Notes: a model not told the origin generated them from the sequence alone. A stretch of DNA of 64,000 nt from Sipunculus nudus (GCA_026874595.1 CM049322.1:24775400-24839399); one strand, 5' to 3'; positions 1 through 11,499 are shown, counted from the first letter of the stretch. Program-made: numbers and translations.

Positions 1-509
1 GGACACGCCTATGATAAGATAAGGAGTCGCTCGCTTATGAAACAATGACATTTGAGTAACAAAGTATCTATCTGCAGGATGAAATGGATACACGCGGCCT
101 CCGTTACTGGCCTCACGTCCAACCGATCGACTGATATGAAACTGCCTTTGCATTTAAACCTAATGCTGAAATAAATGAACCTGTCCCGGTCCTGTACCCA
201 CTATTATCTACCGTCTACAGCATAAAGTTACCCTGGCAATAATTAACTGCAGCCCCGAAATATTAAACTCACGCCTAACTGTCTAGAAATCAAGAGCCCG
301 GCTAAGACATGCTCACCTCTCGATGAAACTGCAAAAGAGAAATGCGTTTTCAGACAGCGCTGGTCAACCCGCACCTTAAAGTGCTAACAGCCAATCAGAA
401 CCCTAGCCCGCTACAAGTCAAAGGTCAAGCGTGTCCGAAGCGGGTTCAGGGCGGGTCCCATGCGGTTCCAGGCTGGTCCGGCTGAACTTTGACCCGGCAG
501 ACGAAACAC
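1..509. other. No gene recognised
   Basis: Single-copy-looking sequence with no convincing open frame or RNA gene. The segment around 420-490 has short GCGGGT/GGTCC-rich direct repeats (cgggttcagggcgggtcc, gcggttccaggctggtcc). It may belong to the 3' flank or LTR of the minus-strand Gypsy remnant that follows. Confidence 0.4.
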
Positions 510-598
510 ATTAAACTATAAACCATAAAGCTTAAAAGAACCCGAATTAAAATAAAATACAGCTTACGCATAAAGAAAAACCTTAACTCGCTACACTT
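510..598 (-). repeat. LTR-like direct repeat, copy A
   Basis: This AT-rich stretch (accataaagcttaaaagaac ... tacagcttacgcataaag ... aactcgctaca) recurs in the same orientation at about 3272-3378. The two copies flank the Gypsy pol remnant between them. That placement suggests the remains of the two long terminal repeats. I could not define LTR ends (TG...CA) or a primer-binding site, so the assignment is an inference. Confidence 0.45.
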
Positions 599-820
599 CC
601 CCTACTGCACAGCGACTGATATTCACAAAAAAATTAATTAACATTTTCATCTATTGACATTTAAATATCATAAATACAAAGCCTGAAAAGAACATGCTTA
701 AACATATATATGCGACATGCGATTCACTGATTTCGGTCTTCGGCTCCCTCCGTCGTCTTCTCTCGCGCCGCACACGCATCCTTCACATTCTTCCGTATGC
801 ACACGTTCTCCCACTTCATT

Positions 821-1009
821 TCATCGTTCTCCCTCTCCATTCGTAACCACATATTCCTCTAGGGTGTCCATTTTCTCCGTCCAGCTCTTCGTCTCCAGGT
901 CCTCCCATCGCTGTTTTATACTCCTCTCCCGGCCTGTCCGTCTGTCTAGCTGTCGTAGGGCCTCCGTCAGCTCCCCCTGGAGGGTTGTCCGCTCCGATGG
1001 TCGATCTCC
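821..1009 (-). pseudogene. Coiled-coil tail next to Gypsy pol (tentative)
   Basis: Read on the minus strand this gives about 60 charged, heptad-like residues (GELTEALRQLDRR, KQRWEDLETKSW) ending in TGA at 821-823. It lies just 3' of the pol remnant in that element's orientation. It could be the tail of an accessory reading frame or unrelated sequence. No family is recognised. The plus-strand open frame over the same bases is Ser/Arg/Pro-rich low complexity and looks like its shadow. Confidence 0.25.
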
Positions 1010-1895
1010 TTATCTAAAGGTCAATGAGGCGCCGAGGCGGGCGCCGTTTACGCCTACTGCGGCGGTAGGCGTTCTCTTTAATATAACCTGAGACTTTTGG
1101 GCCGACTTGTTCCTGAGGGATACTCCTCTTTTAAGTTGCCCCTTTCGATGACTGACATTCCTGGAATTCCTGCTCATCCCAATCTCTTCTATGTTGTTTT
1201 GTAAAGGCAGACAGCATTTAGGCGGCTGTCCTGTTAAAACGTTCAATCATTCCATCATATTATGGATGGTACGGAGTGGTCCTTGTTTACTGGATCCCGA
1301 GTAAGCGACATGTCTCCTGAAACAAGTGAGACTCAAAATCTCTGCCCTGATCCGTGTGTACAGCTCTCGGGACTGCGAACCTACACATCCATTCTTTCAC
1401 CAACACTTCTGCAACAGTTTCCGCAGTTTGTTCAGGTATAGCCTTTGCTTCGGTCCATTTCGTAAAATAGACACTGATGACCAAAATATACCGATTCTTC
1501 TTTTTCCGAGGTAGTAAATGGCCCCATTTCGTCCATGCAATGCGTTCTAGCGGGTTACCAAAAAGTTCCTGTTTTAAAGGCGCCTTCTTTGAACCGGGGT
1601 TTGGTTTTCTGTTTCTGGTACCATCGTTCTACATCTTTGTGGTGGCTTGGCTAATAGAAGCGTCGTCTCACATTTTGTAGTGTTATTGTCACGCCTAGGT
1701 GTCAAGCCATACGGGGTCATGCAGATGCTGCAGTGTCTTCCGCCTGAGACACGTTGGTGCAACAAGCTGGTACATAACCCCTTGTTTGGATTCCGGGTAC
1801 GACTTGCGGTATAAGAGCTCATCTCTGACCTCCAAAACAGACCACTGACTCCACAAAGCTTTTACTCCATTATCTGAACCGGATATCTCGTTCAA
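1010..1895 (-). pseudogene. Ty3/Gypsy integrase remnant
   Basis: On the minus strand, several frames together resemble the integrase of Ty3/Gypsy (Metaviridae-like) retrotransposons. From 1895 down there is the segment before and through the HHCC zinc-binding region (KTLQHLHDPVWLDT, then FYWPSHHKDVERW in another frame). At 1484-1287 follows the start of the catalytic rve domain (YFTKWTEAKAIPEQTAETVA, HTDQGRDFESHLFQE). From 1246 to 1010 is a basic tail (PPKCCLPLQNN, SRNVSHRKGQ). The catalytic Asp of HTDQGR is visible, but the frame changes several times and the rest of the core is missing. In a working element this protein would insert the cDNA copy into chromosomal DNA. This copy cannot be translated as one protein. 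It is the 3' half of the same element whose RNase H lies at 2880-3190. Confidence 0.8.
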
Positions 1896-2079
1896 TGCCG
1901 GCGATGATGGAATCCTTTGCCTGCTACTCCTTTAACTGCTCTACGCCACTAACCAGTGTGGTGCGTCACAGGACTGATTTGAGTCCTCCTTGTGGATCGT
2001 TATCTTTTTACCAGACTCTTTTTCTTTGTTTCTTATATATCTGCTTTTGCCGGCCAGCACACATTTGCCTGAAGTGTCG
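1896..2079 (-). pseudogene. Gypsy pol linker, decayed
   Basis: This lies between the integrase remnant and the 40-bp array. Minus-strand reading gives fragments such as QIYKKQRKRVW and DNDPQGGLKS, compatible with the linker between RNase H and integrase in Gypsy pol, interrupted by stops. Assigned by position more than by sequence. Confidence 0.35.
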
Positions 2080-2875
2080 GTCTAAGTGTTACATTCTGAT
2101 CTCCCTTTATATTATGTCGGTCTAAGTGTTACATTCTGATCTCCCTTTGTATTGTGTAGGTCTGAGTGACACATTCTGATCTCCCTTTGTATTGTGTAGG
2201 TCTGAGTGACACATTCTGATCTCCCTTTGTATTGTGTCGGTCTGAGTGACACATTCTGATCTCCCTTTGTATTGTGTCGTTCTAGGTGACACATTTTGAT
2301 CTCCCTTTGTACTGTGTCGGTCTGAGTGACACATTCTGATCTCCCTTATATTATGTCGGTCTAGGTGACACATTCTGATCTCCCTTTGTATTGTGTCATC
2401 TGAGTGACACATTCTGATCTCCCTTTGTATTGTGTCGGTCTGAGTGACACATTCTGATCTCCCTTTGTATTGTGTAGGTCTGAGTGACACATTCTGATCT
2501 CCCTTAGTATTGTGTAGGTCTAGGTGACACATTCTGATCTCCCTTTGTATTGTGTAGGTCTGAGTGACACATTCTGATCTCCCTTTGTATTGTGTCGGTC
2601 TGAGTGACACATTCTGATCTCCCTTTGTATTGTGTAGGTCTAGGTGACACATTCTGATCTCCCTTTGTATTGTGTAGGTCTAGGTGACACATTCTGATCT
2701 CCCTTTGTATTGTGTAGGTCTGAGTGACACATTCTGATCTCCCTTTGTATTGTGTCGGTCTGAGTGACACATTCTGATCTCCCTTTGTATTGTGTCGGTC
2801 TGAGTGACACATTCTGATCTCCCTTTGTATTGTGTCGGTCTGAGTGACACATTCTGATCTCCCTTTGTATTGTGT
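2080..2875. repeat. 40-bp minisatellite inside Gypsy pol
   Basis: About 20 tandem copies of a 40-bp unit (tctgagtgacacattctgat ctccctttgtattgtgt plus 3 bases). Copies differ mainly at cgg/agg and at gagtgac/aggtgac. Because 40 is not divisible by 3, all three minus-strand frames cycle through the same motifs (TQYKGRSECV, TIQREIRMCH, HNTKGDQNVS) and stay open. The array sits exactly between the RNase H and integrase parts of the retrotransposon. These open frames are not genes. Confidence 0.95.
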
Positions 2876-2879
2876 ACAC

Positions 2880-3190
2880 TCCACTCTCGACAGACCATCA
2901 GCAATACCACGCTGACGCCCAGGCCAGTCTTGCACTTCGAAGTCATCCATCTTGCGATCATGCTTTCAGGGTCCTTAAAGCGTAACATGCATCGCAACGA
3001 AGCATGATCTGTTCGCAAAAGGAAATGTCTTCCTGAGAGGTATGTGTGAAAATTTTCACGAACTTAACGACCGCAAGCAGCTCGCGTTTTGTCGTGGAGT
3101 TACGCCGTTGTGCTTTATTCAGTATTTGACTGCCATAAACAATAGGGCTATTTCGTCATTGGCTGCGGTTCGAACGAGGTGACCGTTAAA
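2880..3190 (-). pseudogene. Ty3/Gypsy RNase H domain remnant
   Basis: Read from 3190 down, the minus strand gives the end of a Gypsy-type RNase H in several frames: a stretch like KHNGVTPRQ/REL(L)AVVKF, then RTDHASLRCMLRFKDPE and the hallmark PGRQRGIADGLSRVEC before the tandem array begins. In the intact protein this domain removes the RNA strand during reverse transcription. Here the frame shifts at least twice. No reverse transcriptase, protease or gag can be seen upstream: an LTR-like repeat follows within about 100 bases, so most of the 5' part of the element is deleted. Confidence 0.8.
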
Positions 3191-3271
3191 CGAAGTACTA
3201 GAAATAAGTCGTCACTTAGCACGATTAGTTTCAATTTACCATAACACTGCAAAGTTACAGTCGCCGTTCAC

Positions 3272-3378
3272 GTTAACTATAAAATATTAACCATAAAGAT
3301 TAAAGGACCCGAATTTAAATAAAATACAGCTTACGCATAGTTATATAATGAAAAACCTAAACTCGCTACAGTACCAAG
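3272..3378 (-). repeat. LTR-like direct repeat, copy B
   Basis: Second copy of the repeat at 510-598 (ttaaccataaagattaaag ... tacagcttacgcatag ... aactcgctacag). It carries a short extra segment (ttatataatg) absent from copy A. It would be the 5'-side LTR of the minus-strand Gypsy element. Confidence 0.45.
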
Positions 3379-4620
3379 CGGTTGTGCTCTCCATTAATTG
3401 GAAACTTAACTCAAAAGTTAACATTAAGTGAATTAGCAAAGTGTTTATACAACTATGGTTAAAAAGGAAATTTGCTTATATATGCTTTCTGTGTCCATTT
3501 TATTATAGAGTATAATATCAATCGTTGTGAAGTGTATTACTGTTGCAGAAACATATGATATGGCCCTACCGCATGCACAGCAAGCTGAGAGTGAGATAAC
3601 ACGTATATCGACACCTCTGAAGAAGATGAGTTGCAATAAAAAAAAGCGGACATTGTCATTGCGATATACCTGCATTCAACGGAAGACAGAGATATTATAA
3701 TTTCACAGAATAATCAGTTGTTACACTTTGACTGTTCTAAATATTATCAAATCAAATGAGATTCTTGTAGTCATCAATAAAAAGTATAATACATTGATAA
3801 TAGGAACTCGATCATGCTTTATAATTTTTCGCACATAAAATCCTTTACGAGTTGAAGTTGCATGTATTTCCATATTGTACTATAATTGACGTCAGTGCCA
3901 CTAAACCGTTGTTATGAATCTCATCTTTGGCCTCACCTGGTAATGCCTTTTTTATTCTTTAATTATCGGGAACCATGCCGGGTTTGTCATAAGGGGGTCC
4001 TTTATTTTCACCTAAATCCTGAAGAAAGTGACACCTTTTCCTCCAGGGGATCTTTACAGCGTCTTCTATCAGAAACTACACATCTACCTAAGAATGGATA
4101 ATACGTATATATGATAAAATTAATTATTCAGATGAGAGGTTAGATATGTCGATGAGAAAGGCTAAACACCAGCCAGCTTTCGGTCACTCCTTCCCTGCCA
4201 AAGTTACCTGTGTTCCTGCCATGCATGCTGACTTTCGTCTATGAAAGCAGGTAACAGTGCTTTGGAATTTCTAAGTTTAAACTCATTTGTGATTGTTTAT
4301 ACATTATAAACTGATTAGCATATTTCAGCTCATAGATTCACTTAAACTATATTTATTTTACAAGGACTGTACAGATAGTTATTGTAACAAGTACTACGCA
4401 CTGTCAATGGCTCTGTTCAATATTGAATTTCAGTACAGATTATTGGGCTTTCTGTGCCACTGGTGTCCAGATGTTCACTAAATGTTATTTTATGTTTATC
4501 CTAGTTAAAGAAGTCATGCACCTGACCAATACACGTGGCAACTTACTTTCGTATATAAGCGATCTTATTCTGCTTCAGCAGTTTTTATTGTACTTTGTAA
4601 AGACTCTGAATACGTTTATA
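3379..4620. other. No gene recognised
   Basis: AT-rich sequence. The short open frames here have no recognisable domains, splice context or repeats. Confidence 0.4.
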
Positions 4621-4623
<3 letters not shown>

Positions 4624-4681
<58 letters not shown>

Positions 4682-4682
4682 G
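4624..4682. repeat. (TA)n microsatellite
   Basis: Nearly pure TA dinucleotide run of about 58 bp. Confidence 0.95.
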
Positions 4683-4863
4683 ATGTTTCGATCGTGCATG
4701 ATATTTGTTTCATGGGTGAGCATGCACGGTTCTTGTTCTTTGTTTTAGTTAATAATTAATGTTGCGTTCATGTGTGTTTTTTACAGCAACCATATGTGCA
4801 TGTGAGAGACACATCACAAGCTAGAGCAAAATCAGGGGCTGCTGAGAGAGCACAAGACTTTTT

Positions 4864-7225
4864 TTAGCTCAGTTGACTGAAAGTCATCTGTGCTACAGCG
4901 ATCACCCTTTTTGACCGGCGTCCGTCCGGTCGTCTGTTAACAGGGCACAAATCGTAACCGTTACACCTAGAAACTTCTAACTGTACATCCAGGGAGGTCT
5001 CAGGCAAATCTCCTTGGAAACCCGGAATTAGGTCATGCTGACCTATATTTTGTGACCTACGGGCCGAAAACATGCTTTTGAGCACCCAGACAGTCATATG
5101 GGGCAAAAATTGTATCCATTAGGCCTAGAATCCTCTAACCTAACATTTAGGGAGATCCTAGGCAAATGTCCTTGGAAACCTGAAACTAGGTCACTGTGAC
5201 CTTTATTCTGCGACCTATAGGGAAAAGATGTCTTATGAACACCCTGAATGTCAGGTGGGGACAAATCGTATCTGTTAGGCCAAGAATCTTCTGACACAAT
5301 AACTTGGGAGTTTCTAGGCAAATCTCCTTGGAAACCTGAAATTAGGTCATGGTGAACTATATTTTATGACCTACGGGCCGAAAGCATGATTTTGAGTACC
5401 CTGAAATGTCAGATAGGGACAAACCATATCTGTGAGGCCTAGAATCTTCTAAATCAATATCCTAGGAGTTTATTAGCAAATCTCCTTAGAAACCTGGAAT
5501 TAGGTCATGGTGACTTAAATGTTTTGACCTATGGGCCAAAAACATGATTTTGAGCACCCAAACAGTCAGATGGAGCACAAATTGTATCCATTAGGCCTAG
5601 AATCCTCCAGCGTGACATTTAGAGAGGTCCTAGGAAAATGTTCTTGGAATCCTGAAATTAGGTCACTGTAACCTATATTCTGCGACCTATAGGAAAAAGA
5701 TGTTGTATGAACACCCTGAATGTCAGATGGCGACAAATCGAATCTGTACGTTAGACCTAGAATCTTCTTACACAATATTTTTGGGAGGTCCTAGGCAAAC
5801 CTCCTTGGAAACCTGAAATTAGGTCATGGTGACCTTTTTTTAGCTACGAGACAAAAACCTGATATTGAGCACCCTGAATGTCAGATGGGCACAAATAGTA
5901 TCTGTTAGCCCTAGAATCTTCTAATTCAACATCCTTGGAGGTCCTAGGCAAACTTCCTCAGAAACCTGAAATTAGGTCATGGTGGCCTACATTTTGTGAC
6001 CTACAGGCCGAAAACCGGATTTTGAGCACACAGAAAGTCAGGCAGAGAACACATTGTATTTGTTAGGCCTAGAATCTTCTTTTGTAACATTCTGAGATAT
6101 CCTTGGCAAATGTTCTTGAAAAACTGAAATAAGGTCACCATGACCTATATTTTGAAACTTGTAAGAAAAGATGTCATATAAGCACCCAGACAGTCAGACA
6201 GGGCACAAATTGTATCCATTAGGCCAAAAAAATAAAGGTATGGTTCTCAGGCACCGCCCGCATCAATTTCAAACCCCCGCATCAAAAATTTTTATTTAGA
6301 TTTTCAATAAAAACTTTCCAATTTTGAGCTGCTGCCGCTCCGACATTTCTTTCAAGAAGATAAAACCATACAATTTCCTTTGTTTTGTAGTGCTTTTACT
6401 TATTTAGCAAAATAAAACTGTTATTTCCATGCTTTTCCCTTACCATTTGACAATTTAATCGAAACATACAAAAAAAATTAAAATAAAAAAAAAACAAAAA
6501 AAAAACGCCCGCCCGCATTGATTTCTGAAAAAAAGTGCCTGAGAACCATACCTTTTTTTTATTTTGGCCTTAGGCCTAGAATCTTTTAACATAAAATACA
6601 GGAAGGTCGTAGTCAATAGTCCTTGGAAACCTGAATTGTGAACTATATTGTGTGACCTATGGGCTGAAAAATGGTTTTGAGAACCCAGACAGACAAGGCA
6701 CAAATCGTTTCCATTAGACCTAGAATCTTCTTATGCAACATCCTTGGAGGTTCTAGGCAAATCTCCTTGGAAACCTGAAATTACTAGTAGGTCATGGTGA
6801 CCTATATTCTGCACATTACTGGCCAGAAGTTTGATTTATAGCAATCAGGGCACAAATTGTATCCATTAGCCCTAGAGTCTTCTAACATGGCATTCAGGGA
6901 AATCCTTGGCAATTCTCCTTGGAAACCTAAAATTGGATCATGAAGACCTATATTCTGCTAGCTATGGACCAGAAACATGATTTTGAGCACCCAGACAGAC
7001 AGGGTACAAATTGTATCCATTTTCCTTGGAACCCTCTACTGTGAAATCTAGGGGGGGACCTGGGCAGGTCTCCTATGAATCCTGACATTTTTATTTTCTG
7101 TCCATTTTTCAACACAGTTATTATAGCCAAAGGCTATTCTCGCAGATAATATATAACATTAATAACAAAAATGAGCACCCAGTCAAAATTAGCTGAGCGT
7201 CATCATGGCCCATAGACCACTTGTT
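4864..7225. repeat. ~158-bp dispersed repeat family, tandem block
   Basis: About 14 diverged tandem units of roughly 158 bp. Each contains 'cctagaatcttctaa', 'gtcctaggcaaa', 'ccttggaaacctgaaattag', an AGGTCA/TGACCT palindrome and 'gagcacccagacagtcaga'. The left end (agctcagttgactgaaagtc ... gtccgtccggtcgtc) is the reverse complement of the end of the 10.3-11.15 kb block. The right end (gagcacccagtcaaaattag ctgagcgtcatcatggccca) is the reverse complement of the start of the 26.9-28.3 kb block. So all three blocks are one family. Such units are typical dispersed repeats of bivalve genomes. A MITE is inserted at 6222-6569. Confidence 0.9.
6222..6569. mobile_element. Harbinger-type MITE, 348 bp
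   Basis: The repeat unit is interrupted by a segment with inverted ends GGCCAAAA...GGTATGGTTCTCAGGCAC and GTGCCTGAGAACCATACC...TTTTGGCC. It is flanked on both sides by TTA (6219-6221 and 6570-6572). A 3-bp TWA target duplication with GGCC/GGG-starting inverted repeats is characteristic of PIF/Harbinger elements. Joining the flanks restores the normal unit text ccattaggcctagaatc. There is no coding capacity, so the element is non-autonomous. GC-rich motifs (cgcccgcat...) lie just inside each inverted repeat. Confidence 0.8.
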
Positions 7226-7735
7226 CAGGTTTGTGTTGCAAATAGCACTTGATGTTATTCAAGTTAATGGCACCTATAAGATTTGATTTAATTGAAGCGT
7301 TAGCTTCGAGATAGTTATGTAAAAAAGCCGTTCTTAACTTGTGTCAATTGACTTTTTTACATTGCCTTTTCGTTTTACCAAGCTATCAGTAAATAAGATC
7401 AGATTAACCATTGACTTAACTTTTCTTTACCGTACATATCATTTACACATCAAGAAGCATATTTATAATATTTAAGAATATGTCCTTTATATGGTTAATT
7501 TTATTACTTGATACAATCTTTCAGCATTGTAACTTTTCCAATTATCTTACCTGAGCACCTCGACTTGTTCATACAATTTTTGCAGTATATTTTCTATTGG
7601 CCGGAGACCTATAAAACATGAACAAAACAATCAAGAAACTATTATATATGTTTATACCCATCAAGGAATCCCAGGCCAAGAACGCTCCAGCTGCAATACA
7701 GAATAGAGCACAGCTGCAATAAGAAACAGACCACA
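7226..7735. other. No gene recognised
   Basis: Unique-looking AT-rich sequence between two repeats. Degenerate first units of the following 27-bp repeat begin near 7689. Confidence 0.4.
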
Positions 7736-7886
7736 TCTGCAATACGGAACAGCTAGAGCACAGCTGCAATACGGAACAGCTAGAGCACAGCTGCAATACG
7801 GAAAAGCTAGAGCACAGCTGCAATACGGAACAGCTAGAGCACAGCTGCAATACGGAACAGCTAGAGCACAGCTGCAATACGGAACA
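7736..7886. repeat. 27-bp minisatellite
   Basis: Five to six near-identical copies of a 27-bp unit (ctgcaatacggaacagctag agcacag). The unit length is divisible by three, so the minus strand gives a 9-residue repeat (SCSVLQLCS), which explains the open frames here. Confidence 0.93.
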
Positions 7887-7889
7887 GAG

Positions 7890-8698
7890 CACAAAAGGCA
7901 GAAACCGGGGTTTGAGTCACCGGACAATAAATCTGACATCGAGACTTCACTTAACCACCTTAAATAAAAATATGTGTTTCTCCAAATGAAAATGAAAAGA
8001 AATTGAAAGGTTGTGGAAAGGTTCAAGAAATGTTCTTTCATGACGTCCAGGCGAAGTCCACGAAACTCCACTCTTTTACGTAAGCACGATGTTCGAGCCG
8101 AACGTCTCCATGAGATATACACGTAACGTCACCCTAACATCGCCAAAACGTTATATTGTTTGCTGGGATCTATTTAATTGAAAAAAAAAGTATAATTTAT
8201 TCTGTATTTATTGAACATCATGGACATCACCTAGAACCATTTTATCATTTTTTTTCATTCAACTCTTCATATATACAACCTATATCAAATACATATGTAT
8301 TTCTAATATATTTTAATTTTTGTTATATATTATATCTATTTATATTTATTCATATAAAATGTATAATATATATTTATAATATATTTTAATATTAATATAT
8401 CATTCATTTTATATTTAAAATTTGTCATATATAAGATGTTTATTGTTATGACTAATGAAAGAATACAAGGCACATATAAAATGGTATGTTAAAAATATGG
8501 GTCATACAAGGGCGTCTGAAAAGTAAGCTAAACAGTCAGGCATACATCCCGCCATTTTAAAATAATATAAAGTAATGCGAAGATATCAATTTCCAACACA
8601 TCGCATGATGCAGCATGGGCGTAGCCAGGTTTGAGGGAGGAGAGGGGGCATTAAAGACCGTAGTGCACCCTCCAGCACCATGAGCAAGGATCTGACAA
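7890..8698. other. No gene recognised; possible transposon end
   Basis: Mostly AT-rich. At 8509-8527 'aagggcgtctgaaaagtaa' resembles a mariner-type inverted-repeat end, but no partner end was found. Around 8618-8640 'gggcgtagccagg' resembles a hAT-type MITE end, also unpaired. Confidence 0.3.
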
Positions 8699-8751
8699 CC
8701 CCCCCCCCCCCCACCCCCCCCCCCCCCACCCCCCAAACACACACACACACT
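8698..8751. repeat. Poly-C and (CA)n low-complexity tract
   Basis: Runs of C broken by single A residues, followed by (AC)n. Array length in such tracts is prone to assembly error. Confidence 0.95.
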
Positions 8752-8947
8752 AAAATTAAAGCCGTAGAGAACATTGCTCAGACAGGGTGGGTGAAATGTC
8801 CTGATATTAATCGTGTTATTTGATTGATCAGGGTTAACAATATTAGCCACTTAAATAATTCTCCCGTTAAACCCCTGTGACGTCACTTTATCTTCAAGGG
8901 AGTGGGGATGACTTGCATACGTGGGAGGATAATCAAAGTTGGGACTT

Positions 8948-8948
8948 G

Positions 8949-9010
<62 letters not shown>

Positions 9011-9011
9011 G
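8948..9011. repeat. (TA)n-(CA)n microsatellite
   Basis: About 45 bp of TA followed by about 18 bp of CA. Confidence 0.95.
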
Positions 9012-10319
9012 TACCTACATTTTATTTCTGTGACACAATATTGTTTACTGAAAATCAGACCCTGTATTGACCCACCTCTCCATGTATATATGGGTAACAA
9101 GAGGAAGTATTTTCAAAATGGGGTCATGACCTTGGCTGTGAGAGTCGAGGTTTAATTGCCAAGGATATCAGTTTTCTTGATTATTTTCTTCCTACTTGAT
9201 AATTTTTGTAAATGTTACAAAGCCCTAGATAACTTTTTGCTTCCTTTACACGACGACTCCGTTGTATTTATAAATATAAATATACTTTATTAATAAAACA
9301 ATGCAACGGTGTACAAGCAGTCGACAGAAGTATGGTATAAGTGAAAGATGGTTTGTGCAGATGTGATACATGTACTTGTTCAGAGTGATAAGAACACATC
9401 GCTTGAATTTTACACATAAACCTGCTATTCCGATATATCACATATAAATGTACATCAGATAAAATCGATCTAAAACATTAGTGATGGATTAAACAATCTG
9501 TCACAGGGCGCATCTTATTGCCAACACGAGACACGAAGTTAAACAACCTCATATACATGAACACTGAACTTCTGTCAATTCTATATAAAGGTTAACTATT
9601 TCATTATGAAATGATAATAGTTAAGGCCGCGGGCTTTAACAAGCGCGGAATGAGACCAGTTGTTGTTATTCTTTATCAATATCTGTGAATTAAATGTTTA
9701 AACACGTCACTTTATAAATTCTGGCGACACCTTCCTCGGATCACCGAACTCACTTCTGTGACCAGTTACAAATCCACCGAGTCATTACAGTCAACGAGGT
9801 CAGTGAACAGAATTCTGTGACAAGTTACAAATACATGGAGTCATTACAGTCAACGAGGTTTAGATGCCGTGGGTGTCACAGTTCTTAAACACTGGTCATG
9901 TCGGTTTTCTTCATCCTTTCACGGTCTACGAGAAGCAGACGATTCTTATTAACAAATGAAACCCATTCATGATTTAATTCGGTTTTGACAGCTAAAGTAA
10001 AAGCTTTGCACCATCATACTCAGCTAAAAAGAGAGTAGTTTTAATGAGGCTTCATACGATTTGACAAAGACATGCTTATAGACGTTTCCAGCCCAAATTA
10101 TTACGAAACTGTCCTGACAAAAAAAAGAACCAGGCGAACTAAAACACGATAGGAAGTGGTTAATCACTGTAGCTCATTTACAGTAAGCGGGGCTAATAAT
10201 ATCACAGTCAGCGGGGATAATAATATTATTTCATAAACAAGTGACCAAGTACTCATGACGCTCAGCTGACTAGTAAGACATTTACAAAAGGAATTTTATT
10301 ACCTGAATGCCAAATTTTG
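9012..10319. other. No gene recognised; one short duplication
   Basis: No domain-bearing open frame. A 61-bp segment (gtgacnagttacaaatnca ... gagtcattacagtcaacgag) occurs twice in tandem at about 9760-9860. Confidence 0.4.
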
Positions 10320-11155
10320 TAGATGGTATCCCCATTCAACTGAAGCATAGCTCGGAGGATATGAGTAACAGAGACCTAATTTCAGGTTTCCAAGGAGATT
10401 TTTTCATGGACCTCCCTGGATGTCAAGTGAGAAGGTTCAAGGTGCAATTCTAGGACCATCGTTGAAGGTATCAACAATAAAAATTTAAAGAAATGCGTAA
10501 AAATTTGAAAAAAAAAATCCAGGTGGCGCAACAAGTCTGCAGGAACTGATGAAACATTCCATGATGAATGTGTATGCAAAGAATCATGGTGATGAATGTA
10601 TCAGTTGTTCAAATATGGGGGGTACTTCTGAACCCCACAGCTCGGAGGATGGGCAACAGCGACCTAATTTCAGGTTACTAAGGAGATTTTTCATGGACCG
10701 CCCTGGATGTCAAGTAAGAAGATTCTAGGTTGAATGGGTACGATTTGTGCCCTGCACATACAACCATATCTTTGAAGGTCTAAAAAATAGAGAAAAAATC
10801 GAAAAATAACCGGAAGCGCCATCAGTTTGCAGGAACTGATGAAACACTCCATGATGAAGATTCATGCAAAGAATCATGGTGATGAATGTATCAGCTGTTC
10901 AGATACTGGAGCTTTTGTGTCAATTTTTTAATTATTCTGGAGGATAGTTACAAGCCCCATAGCTTGGAGGATATGGGTAACACAGACCCAATTTCCGGTT
11001 TCCAATGAGATTTTTCTTGGACCACCCTAGATATCCAGTTAGCAGATTCCAGGTCCAGTGGTTACGATTTGTGCCCTGTTAACGGACAGAGAGACAGACG
11101 GACGGACGACGGACAAAGAGTGATCGCTATCGCTCAGCAGTCAGCTGAGCTATGA
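10320..11155. repeat. Dispersed bivalve-type repeat, three units
   Basis: Three related segments share 'gagacctaatttcaggtttc', 'aaggagattttt catggacc' and 'ccctggatgtcaagt'. The block ends in a characteristic tail (gccctgttaacggacagaga, gacggacgacggacaaagag, tcagctgagctatga). The tail is the reverse complement of the left edge of the 4.86-7.2 kb block, so this is another member of that family. Confidence 0.8.
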
Positions 11156-11499
11156 AATTACAGATCCGAGCAGGCTTCCACCTGCGAGACTACACGTCAC
11201 ATTGACTTTGTATTTCTGACACTAACACGTCCTACAACACAGCCATATAATGATGAGATCCTATCAAATCACATTCAAGACGGTCACCTGCATCCTATCC
11301 GAATATAACAAGGCACTGGTAACGGATTAATGTAAACGAGGGTTTCAACAAATACTGCTGCGCCAGCACAGGTAAATGAATTACATAAGGGAATTGTTTT
11401 ATATAAATACGTTCAAGTAACCGTTAATTAAGAGATCTTATTGTGTATAATCTTTTATAACGCGCCATGGACGGAACAACATAACAGAGGGCGTCAGCT
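11156..11499 (-). other. Downstream flank of the death-domain gene
   Basis: Sequence 3' of the stop codon of the minus-strand gene, so probably 3' UTR and flank. I see no clear AATAAA signal close to the stop. No other gene is recognised. Confidence 0.35.

Noticed and set aside
717-1091. Ser/Pro/Arg-rich plus-strand frame of 124 codons
   Set aside because: Low complexity, and opposite to a coiled-coil-like minus-strand frame next to Gypsy pol; probably a shadow.
8509-8527. Mariner-like end aagggcgtctgaaaagtaa
   Set aside because: No matching inverted end or TA duplication found nearby.
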